Source: Betaproteobacteria bacterium
GTDB taxonomy: Bacteria; Pseudomonadota; Gammaproteobacteria; Burkholderiales; SG8-41
NCBI GenBank assembly: GCA_025353085.1
Contig: JANXRI010000461.1
Coordinates: 1-11,199, forward strand
Length of the DNA: 11,199 nt
Direction of reading: 5' to 3'
The notes under the pieces were generated by a model that did not search any database, had not been told where the DNA came from, and worked only from the letters and a program-made list of their open reading frames with translations. Positions 6,211 through 11,199 of this stretch are shown in pieces. The position numbers were made by a program, and so were the translations under genes. How positions within the stretch are numbered: the first letter of the stretch is position 1; each line of letters begins with the position of its first letter.

Positions 6211-6594
6211 ATGACTACCGATAAAAAATATGAAATCACCGTATCAACGCGCACGACCTATGTTGCCGAGCAGTCAGATGTCGAACGCAGCCGCTATGTT
6301 TTCGCGTATACGATCACGCTTAAAAATACCGGCACGGTCGCAGCACAATTGATCAGCCGTCACTGGATTATCACGGACGCGAACAATCAGTCGCAGGAAG
6401 TGCGCGGGCCCGGCGTCGTTGGCGAGCAGCCGACCTTGCGGCCGGAGCAGAGCTTTGAATATACGAGCGGCACCGCGCTCGCGACGCCGGTGGGTACCAT
6501 GCGCGGCACTTATCAGATGGTCGGCGATGATGGCCTGCAGTTTGACGCACCGATTCCGGAATTCACTCTGTCGATACCGCGCGTACTGCACTGA
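6211..6594 (+). CDS. apaG: ApaG protein (Co2+/Mg2+ efflux-associated, fibronectin type III-like fold)
   Basis: Counting from the ATG at 6211 the product is 127 residues, the usual ApaG size. Family signatures are plain: YVAEQSD, RYVFAYTITLKNTG, AQLISRHWIITDAN, EVRGPGVVGEQP, LRPEQSFEYTSG, TPVGTMRGTYQMV and a C-terminal IPRVLH. The protein is a single beta-sandwich domain. Its exact role is unsettled; it is linked to cobalt and magnesium resistance and named from the apaGH locus of enterobacteria. The ATG at 6175 would add 12 residues (MSITFSNYRIRR) not typical of the family, so the 6211 start with MTTDKKYEI is preferred. Neither start has a strong ribosome site. It stands with rpe and mltA, as in many betaproteobacteria. 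Confidence 0.93.
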   Translation: MTTDKKYEITVSTRTTYVAEQSDVERSRYVFAYTITLKNTGTVAAQLISRHWIITDANNQSQEVRGPGVVGEQPTLRPEQSFEYTSGTALATPVGTMRGTYQMVGDDGLQFDAPIPEFTLSIPRVLH

Positions 6595-6638
6595 CCTCGC
6601 TCCGCGGTACGCATCCAAGCAACTCGGGGTCAGCGCGT

Positions 6639-6737
6639 TTACGCATCGCGATCGGGCGGTTTCTTCGGCCACGTCCACCACACGATGAAGATCAAAATGG
6701 CAAGTGCTAAGCCCGCTTCGAGAAGCAACCACAACAT
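6639..6737 (-). CDS. Small single-span membrane protein, 32 aa
   Basis: The ATG at 6737 starts a 32-codon frame ending TAA at 6641-6639. It begins MLWLLLEAGLALAILIF and continues IVWWTWPKKPPDRDA. Residues 2-23 form one hydrophobic helix with aromatic Trp residues at its end, followed by a short tail PKKPPDRDA starting with positive charges, which suggests an N-out/C-in or tail-in topology. Length, composition and the Trp belt are protein-like, and I believe similar small unnamed proteins occur in betaproteobacteria, though this was not checked. It lies between apaG and mltA on the opposite strand, just before the mltA promoter region. No clear ribosome site is visible. Function is unknown. 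Confidence 0.55.
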   Translation of the reverse strand: MLWLLLEAGLALAILIFIVWWTWPKKPPDRDA

Positions 6738-6775
6738 GTTAGGGAATCGGTCTTCGCCGTTGAATTTTGCTGTTA

Positions 6776-6781
6776 TATACT
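6776..6781 (+). promoter_or_regulatory. Candidate -10 box for mltA
   Basis: TATACT matches TATAAT at five of six positions. With a 17-base spacer the -35 would be TTCGCC (6753-6758), which is weak. Transcription would begin near 6788, leaving about 22 bases before the ATG at 6810 and almost none before the GTG at 6792. Confidence 0.35.
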
Positions 6782-6809
6782 GCGGCGCATCGTGCTTCGC
6801 CTGAGTTCC

Positions 6810-8063
6810 ATGCATTTGCTGCAGTCAATCATACTCCGCTGTCTCGCCGTCACCGTGGCCGTGTTACTCGCGGCGTGCGAAACACTGCTGCCGCCAAAAG
6901 CACCCGTGCCGCCGGCCCCGGCGCCCGTGCCGTCCGTCGCGATTCCAGCGCCAGCGCCGAGTCCCGCGCCCACGGTAGAAATCCCCGCACTGAAGCCGCC
7001 TACCATGGCGAGTGCATTGCGGGCGACGACGTGGGACTCGATTGCGAACTGGCGCGAAGACAATCCGCAACTCGCTTGGAGCGCGTTTATGGCGAGTTGC
7101 GGCACTCTCAAAAATCAGGCCGCATGGCAATCCGTGTGCAGCATAGCGGCGGGGGTGGGCGAGCCGTCGCGTGAAACGGCTTTCCGTTTCTTCGAAAACA
7201 ACTTCACGCCGTATCAGGTCATTAATGCGGACGGCAGCGACAGCGGGCTGGTGACCGGCTATTACGAACCGTTGTTGAATGGCAGCCGCAAGCGCAGTGC
7301 GCGTTACCCTGTGCCGGTCTATGGGGTGCCTGACGATCTGCTGGTCATAGACCTCGGCGAAGTTTATCCGGAGTTAAAAAACATGCGTTTGCGCGGGCGC
7401 ATTGATGGCAAGCGCATCATCCCGTACTTTAATCGCGCGCAGATCGAAACCGGCGCGGCGCCGGTGACTGGCAAGGAAATCGCGTGGGTCGAAGATTCGG
7501 TCGAACTTTTCTTCATGCAGATCCAGGGCTCGGGACGCGTCAAGCTCGACGGCAAAGAGACGATTGCACTCGGTTATGCCGACCAGAACGGTTATCCCTA
7601 TCGTTCGATCGGCCGGCTGCTCATCGACCGCGGCGATCTGCCGCTCGAAAAAGCATCGATGCAGGGTATCAAGGCGTGGGCTAAACAAAATCCCGACAAG
7701 CTGCAGGAACTGCTCAATTACAACGCGAGCTATGTGTTCTTCCGCGAGATGTCGCGCGATCTCCCGGGACCGCTCGGTGCGCTCGGCGTGCCGTTGACCG
7801 CGCGGCGCAGCATCGCGGTCGATGCGCGCTATGTGCCGTTGGGCGCGCCGGTATTTCTCGCCACGACGATGCCAAACGCGCGCCAGCCGCTCGCCCGCTT
7901 GATGCTCGCGCAGGACACCGGCGGCGCGATTCGCGGGCCGGTGCGCGCGGATTTTTTCTGGGGTTTCGGCGAAGAAGCCGCCGCACTGGCGGGCCGCATG
8001 CGTCAAAGCGGCAAGATGTGGGTACTGCTGCCGAACGGTTTCCCGATGCCGGCCGCCAATTAG
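6810..8063 (+). CDS. mltA: Membrane-bound lytic murein transglycosylase A (lipoprotein)
   Basis: From the ATG at 6810 the product has 417 residues. A lipoprotein signal ends in VLLAAC, with Cys23 as the lipidated residue, so the enzyme should be anchored to the outer membrane. A Pro/Ala-rich linker fills residues 28-64. The catalytic part shows VTGYYEPLL (148-156), the MltA domain with FFMQIQGSGRV (234-244), and the 3D-type C-terminal region with AQDTGGAI (367-374) and VRADFFWGFG (378-387). Asp369 and Asp381 are the conserved acids there. MltA cuts peptidoglycan glycan strands by forming 1,6-anhydromuramic acid. An in-frame GTG at 6792 would add six residues; I prefer ATG because of the signal peptide and promoter position. 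The gene converges on the tonB-like gene with four bases between the stops. Confidence 0.94.
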   Translation: MHLLQSIILRCLAVTVAVLLAACETLLPPKAPVPPAPAPVPSVAIPAPAPSPAPTVEIPALKPPTMASALRATTWDSIANWREDNPQLAWSAFMASCGTLKNQAAWQSVCSIAAGVGEPSRETAFRFFENNFTPYQVINADGSDSGLVTGYYEPLLNGSRKRSARYPVPVYGVPDDLLVIDLGEVYPELKNMRLRGRIDGKRIIPYFNRAQIETGAAPVTGKEIAWVEDSVELFFMQIQGSGRVKLDGKETIALGYADQNGYPYRSIGRLLIDRGDLPLEKASMQGIKAWAKQNPDKLQELLNYNASYVFFREMSRDLPGPLGALGVPLTARRSIAVDARYVPLGAPVFLATTMPNARQPLARLMLAQDTGGAIRGPVRADFFWGFGEEAAALAGRMRQSGKMWVLLPNGFPMPAAN

Positions 8064-8067
8064 GGCG

Positions 8068-8778
8068 TTAACGCAGCGCGCCGGCCGATTGGCCGTACAA
8101 GTATTTGACCTGCAGCAGGACGCGACTCTTCACCGCACGACCGAATTTCTGCGCCGGTGAAAAGCGGGCCGCGCGAAACACCGCTAATGCGGCATCTTCG
8201 AAATATCCCTTGGGTTGCGACTCCACGATCGAAGCGTCATTGACCATGCCGAATTCATCGATCAATAGCAGCACCAATAAACGGCCGTCTACTTTGGCGC
8301 TGGTTGCCGACTCGGGATAATCGAGACGTATTTGGCCGAGCGGTTGTGGATAGACATCGAGTTGCTTGGCAGGATAGTAGGTCGGGTCGCGGATGAACGG
8401 TACCTCGATGCCGGTGCTCGGCGAAGGCCCTGCTTCTTGGGCGCGCGACGGCTCCGGCTTATCGGCGGTTTTAGCATCGACGGTTTTTGGCGGTTTCTCC
8501 ACGACGGGAACTGGTGCGCTGTCCGGAACCATTGCCACATCGTCGGCGACAACTTCGGTGTTGGCGGCAGCTGGTTCGAGCCGCGCAGTAATCATCGAAA
8601 CCATCTGCGGCACACCACCCGTCGGGTTTACCGGCATACCGATGAGCAACGCAATGTGCAGCAAAAATGACAGCGTGAATGCTTTGAGCAGGCGCATCCA
8701 CGCTTGCGTCGAAACGGGATCGAACGCCGGGCCCTGAACCGAAAGCAAACTGTCTACCGTCTCCATCCGCATCGCCAT
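8068..8778 (-). CDS. TonB-family energy transducer
   Basis: From the ATG at 8778 the product has 236 residues. One membrane helix spans about 30-50 and contains SFLLH (Ser37, His41), the Ser-xxx-His spacing that TonB uses to contact ExbB/ExbD. A Pro/Ala/Lys-rich periplasmic linker follows (about 70-125), then a TonB_C domain (about 150-228) with VDGRLLVLLLIDEFGMV, FEDAALAVFRAARFSPA and KSRVLLQVKY. The protein should carry energy from the inner membrane to outer-membrane transporters. It begins 31 bases after the dsbC stop, probably in one operon with ubiH-like and dsbC. ATGs at 8772 and 8766 are also possible starts; AGGCGG lies before 8778. No exbB, exbD or receptor gene is in view, so it must borrow partners or serve another envelope role. 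Confidence 0.85.
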   Translation of the reverse strand: MAMRMETVDSLLSVQGPAFDPVSTQAWMRLLKAFTLSFLLHIALLIGMPVNPTGGVPQMVSMITARLEPAAANTEVVADDVAMVPDSAPVPVVEKPPKTVDAKTADKPEPSRAQEAGPSPSTGIEVPFIRDPTYYPAKQLDVYPQPLGQIRLDYPESATSAKVDGRLLVLLLIDEFGMVNDASIVESQPKGYFEDAALAVFRAARFSPAQKFGRAVKSRVLLQVKYLYGQSAGALR

Positions 8779-8809
8779 GGCGGTCCGCCTGCACGCGAAA
8801 CTACAGCGC

Positions 8810-9523
8810 TTATTTGGCCGCGGCCAGACGCTGCTCCAGCATCTCGATCGGAATCGCGCCCGGCACGCGCTGATCGTCGGTAAAAAACAACGTTGGCGTT
8901 CCGGTAATGCCGTACTTCTTGCCAAACGCCAACGTTTTATCAATTGCCGTTGTATCGCAAGTGCCGGGCGCGCTTGGTGCTACCCCATTTACAAGCTGAT
9001 CGTCCCATGCCTTGATTTTGTTTTTCGAACACCAGATTGATTTTGACTTCTCCACAGAATCGGGACCCAACACCGGGAGTAGGAATACGTAGATCGTCAC
9101 GTCATTAAGCTTCGTCAGGTCCTGCTCGAATTTTTTGCAATAGCCGCAGTTCGGATCGCCGAAGTAAGCAAGCTTGCGCGTGCCCTTGCCTTTGACCTTC
9201 TTCATCGCGAGATTTAACGGCAGCTGATCGAACTTGACCGCAGTAAACTTGTTCATGCGCTCTTCAGTCAGATTAGTTTTTTTCTCGGTATCTATCAGCT
9301 TCGCGTCGACGAAAAGATACGCTGCTTGCTCGTCGGTATAAATTATCTGTCCATTAGAGTAAACCTCGTAAATACCAGGCACCGGCGTTTTGGTCACGGC
9401 CTCGACCGGTACCTCGGGATATTTCTTCATAAGCGCGGCCTTAACGGTCGCTTCGCTAGCGCCGGCGCCGAGGCTCGCGCACGTGAGCGCCAGGCAAACA
9501 AACGTTGAAATGGCTTTAAACAT
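8810..9523 (-). CDS. dsbC: Thiol:disulfide interchange protein DsbC
   Basis: The ATG at 9523 with AAGGA five bases upstream gives 237 residues; a TTG at 9538 would add five but lacks support. A signal peptide covers about residues 1-22. The N-terminal dimerisation domain (about 23-85, with GIYEVYSNGQIIYTDEQ) is followed by a linker and a thioredoxin fold with the DsbC active site FGDPNCGYC (Cys126, Cys129), the structural cysteines Cys165 and Cys189, and cis-Pro210 in TGTPTLFF. DsbC is the periplasmic isomerase that corrects wrong disulfides and is kept reduced by DsbD. Length and both cysteine pairs fit DsbC rather than DsbG or DsbA. It follows the ubiH-like gene after 35 bases and precedes the tonB-like gene. 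Confidence 0.94.
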   Translation of the reverse strand: MFKAISTFVCLALTCASLGAGASEATVKAALMKKYPEVPVEAVTKTPVPGIYEVYSNGQIIYTDEQAAYLFVDAKLIDTEKKTNLTEERMNKFTAVKFDQLPLNLAMKKVKGKGTRKLAYFGDPNCGYCKKFEQDLTKLNDVTIYVFLLPVLGPDSVEKSKSIWCSKNKIKAWDDQLVNGVAPSAPGTCDTTAIDKTLAFGKKYGITGTPTLFFTDDQRVPGAIPIEMLEQRLAAAK

Positions 9524-9558
9524 GATGTTCCTTAACAAGGGTTGATTTCAGAGGGCAT

Positions 9559-10725
9559 TTATCCGACCGCCTGGCGTACTAAAAGGTTCTTGAGCGCTGA
9601 CTGGCGATTCACGAGTCGCAGCCCAAAGTTGCGCAGCTTCGCGAGCGGCGCATTGTCGGTATCGAACAAACGCTGCAAGGTATCCGTAGTCAACTGCATG
9701 GTCGCGATATCTTCTTTGCGGGCGCGCTCATAACGCCGCAGCAAGGCGAAATCGCCGCAGTCGTTTTGCGCGCCGCGCGCGGTCAACACGCGCGCCAATT
9801 CGCGTGCATCGCGAAATCCAAGGTTGACGCCCTGCCCCGCCAGCGGGTGCACATTATGCGCAGCGTCGCCGACCAGGGCAAGGCGCGGCATCACGAGGCG
9901 CTGCACGCGTTGCATCCGCAATGGAAACGCTGCCGCTGGCGTGATCACACGCAGGTCGCCGAGCTTGCCGTGAGACGCTGTCACGACTCGCATGGCGAGT
10001 TCATTCGGGCTGAGGGCGAGCAACTCTTGGGCATGCGCGGTCGCGGTCGACCACACCATCGAAGCCCGCTCACCGGGCAACGGCAGCAATGCCAGCACCC
10101 CTTTGCGTTGGAACCACTGCGTCGCGACGCCGCGATGCGCTTGCGCCGTGGCGAAATTCGCGACCACCGCTGTCTGCGCGTACGGCCGTGTATCGACTTT
10201 TAAGCCTGCCTGGGTGCGTACCCATGAATCGGCACCGTCGGCGCCGACAATCAGGCGCGCGCGCAGAGAGCGTCCGTCGGCGAGCGACAGTTGCACTGCT
10301 GCTGCTTCCAGAACGAGTTCGTGACACGCCGCAGGTGCAATAACCTTGACGTGTTGCGCCTCCATGAGCGCCTGCCACAGCGCGCTCTGCAGTTCACGGC
10401 TTTCAACAGTGACTGCGAGCTCGCGCATGCCGGCGGCGTAAGCACCGAAATTAAGCGCGGAAATTTCATCGTCGCCAATCACGTGCATGTCTTCGACCGC
10501 GCATAAACGCGCGGTATCCAGCAGTTGCCACGCGCCGCATGCCTGCAAAAATTCCTCACTGCCGGGGCTGATCGCATAAATTCGACTGTCCCAGTCGTCA
10601 CGCGCAACGGACGTCGACGGCACGAGAGTATCGATGACTGCAATTCGCAGCCCGGCGGTTTGCAGCGCTAACGCGAAACTCGCGCCTACCAAGCCCGCAC
10701 CAATGACAACTACATCGAAATCCAT
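9559..10725 (-). CDS. UbiH/UbiF-type FAD-dependent ubiquinone biosynthesis hydroxylase
   Basis: The 388-residue flavoprotein has the class A hydroxylase signatures in order: the Rossmann motif VVIGAGLVGAS (6-16), DSRIYAI (46-52) of the UbiH family, GADGADS (161-167), and GDAAHNVHPLAGQGVNLGFRDA (286-307) that contacts FAD. Such enzymes hydroxylate the aromatic ring of ubiquinone precursors with NAD(P)H and O2. Which ring position is used cannot be told, since betaproteobacteria carry UbiH, UbiF and UbiM variants with mixed specificity, so no symbol is given. The start at 10725 gives MDFDVVVIGAG, typical of the family, although the ribosome site is weak. It heads the ubiH-like, dsbC, tonB-like cluster. 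The 260-base upstream gap also holds a tRNA promoter pointing the other way. Confidence 0.9.
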   Translation of the reverse strand: MDFDVVVIGAGLVGASFALALQTAGLRIAVIDTLVPSTSVARDDWDSRIYAISPGSEEFLQACGAWQLLDTARLCAVEDMHVIGDDEISALNFGAYAAGMRELAVTVESRELQSALWQALMEAQHVKVIAPAACHELVLEAAAVQLSLADGRSLRARLIVGADGADSWVRTQAGLKVDTRPYAQTAVVANFATAQAHRGVATQWFQRKGVLALLPLPGERASMVWSTATAHAQELLALSPNELAMRVVTASHGKLGDLRVITPAAAFPLRMQRVQRLVMPRLALVGDAAHNVHPLAGQGVNLGFRDARELARVLTARGAQNDCGDFALLRRYERARKEDIATMQLTTDTLQRLFDTDNAPLAKLRNFGLRLVNRQSALKNLLVRQAVG

Positions 10726-10774
10726 AAGCTATTCGGAATCCTTCGGGAGCGCGCATTTTAATGGGCTAAGTAGT

Positions 10775-10803
10775 AGACCGCAAAACACGCCGCCCGGCGG
10801 TCT
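10775..10803. repeat. 7-bp inverted repeat upstream of the ubiH-like gene
   Basis: AGACCGC at 10775-10781 and GCGGTCT at 10797-10803 are perfect inverted copies 15 bases apart. They lie about 50 bases before the ubiH-like start and 25 before the tRNA promoter. An operator is possible; no T run follows, so a terminator is unlikely. Confidence 0.35.
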
Positions 10804-10827
10804 GCGCCCGGCGATAAACGGGAAATG

Positions 10828-10856
10828 TTGACAAATTGGGGGTCGAAACCTAGACT
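10828..10856 (+). promoter_or_regulatory. Sigma70-type promoter for the tRNA-Met gene
   Basis: A perfect TTGACA at 10828-10833, a 17-base spacer and TAGACT at 10851-10856 (four of six matches) make the best promoter in the window. Transcription should start near 10863, giving a 5' leader of about 124 bases before the tRNA, which RNases would trim. Confidence 0.7.
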
Positions 10857-10953
10857 CGCGCGCCTTCACTGCAAGTGCCTGACAACACAAGAACGCGCCG
10901 GGTCGCTCAAAAGTCGAGCGGCGGCAATGGTATTAAGGCACTGGCCGATTGAC

Positions 10954-10969
10954 TGGTCCCACCGGACCA
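10954..10969 (+). other. Hairpin in the tRNA leader
   Basis: TGGTCC, loop CACC and GGACCA form a perfect 6-bp hairpin that ends 17 bases before the tRNA. It may guide processing of the precursor or help insulate the tRNA fold. It has no T run and should not terminate transcription. Confidence 0.4.
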
Positions 10970-10986
10970 ACGAAAATTCGCTAATT

Positions 10987-11063
10987 GGTGATGTAGCTCA
11001 GTCGGTTAGAGCGTGGCACTCATAACGCCAAGGTCGGTGGTTCAATTCCACCCATCACCACCA
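10987..11063 (+). tRNA. tRNA-Met (anticodon CAT), probably elongator
   Basis: The 77 bases fold as a standard tRNA with encoded CCA (11061-11063). The acceptor stem GGTGATG/CATCACC is perfect, T8 and A9 are present, the D stem is GCTC/GAGC, and the T stem GGTGG/CCACC is perfect with loop TTCAATT. The anticodon loop CTCATAA reads CAT. The normal first pair rules out an initiator tRNA, which has an unpaired 1-72 end. An Ile2 tRNA (CAT with lysidine) cannot be excluded, but the GGTGATG acceptor stem looks like betaproteobacterial elongator Met. The anticodon stem TGGCA/CGCCA has four pairs and one A31-C39 mismatch next to the loop. Confidence 0.93.
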
Positions 11064-11072
11064 GCATTCGTG

Positions 11073-11104
11073 GAAAAGGGCTTGCGAAACCGCACGCCCT
11101 TTTC
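11073..11104 (+). terminator. Intrinsic terminator after tRNA-Met
   Basis: GAAAAGGGC (11073-11081) pairs with GCCCTTTTC (11096-11104), and TGCG/CGCA inside (11083-11086 and 11091-11094) lengthens the hairpin around an AAAC loop. The stem ends in a T run with a matching A run, so it may work on both strands. It starts ten bases after the CCA end, so the tRNA is probably a single-gene transcript. Confidence 0.8.
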
Positions 11105-11199
11105 TGCGGCGCGCTGTCCCAAGGTCTGCGCCCGTTCTTGGATAGAGGATACGCCAGACATGACCGGCGTTGCCCACCGTGTTGGCGACTAAGTTATAA

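Noticed and set aside
8078..8096. GGCC-GATT-GGCC hairpin as shared terminator of mltA and the tonB-like gene
   Set aside because: It lies inside the tonB-like coding end and has no T run on either strand.
11050..11063. tRNA 3' end as attachment site for the integrase remnant
   Set aside because: The only match to the tandem TTACCACCAAT is the ACCACCA common to many tRNA ends, and the two sites are over 9 kb apart with core genes between.

Overview
The window looks like chromosomal DNA of a high-GC betaproteobacterium (Burkholderiales or Nitrosomonadales type). This rests on gene content and order: a Bug-type (TctC) binding-protein tail, the block rpe-gph-trpE beside apaG and mltA, a UbiH/DsbC pair, and a G/C-rich intergenic palindromic element of a kind common in these genomes. 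The assignment is inferred from the sequence alone, with no database search.

Layout. 1-154 is the C-terminal end of a Bug-family solute-binding protein. 231-821 is a small periplasmic protein with two CxxCH haem sites. 894-1104 is a MITE-like element with 16-bp terminal inverted repeats and large internal palindromes. It abuts 1105-1614, the N-terminal remnant of a P4-type tyrosine integrase. 1615-2010 has no gene but several hairpins and a short tandem repeat. 2011-2952 (minus) is an orphan type IV/II prepilin whose frame is broken at two G runs that compensate each other. 3046-6093 (minus) is the core block rpe, gph, trpE, with an intrinsic terminator after rpe. apaG and mltA follow on the plus strand, with a 32-codon membrane-peptide ORF between them on the minus strand. 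mltA converges on a minus-strand cluster ubiH-like, dsbC, tonB-like (10725 down to 8068). The window ends with an elongator-type tRNA-Met(CAT) that has a good sigma70 promoter and a strong terminator.

How the genes work together. trpE starts tryptophan synthesis from chorismate, but trpG, which usually follows it, is absent. Downstream of trpE lie the prepilin and mobile-element debris, so the trp cluster looks split at an accessory insertion site. gph and rpe handle 2-phosphoglycolate and pentose phosphates. mltA, dsbC, tonB and the cytochrome act in the cell envelope. The UbiH-like protein belongs to ubiquinone synthesis.

I see no complete new defence, toxin or biosynthetic system. The points most worth a second look are the MITE/integrase junction, the doubly frameshifted prepilin, the unlisted 32-aa membrane peptide, possible control elements between gph and trpE, and an A-C mismatch in the tRNA anticodon stem.
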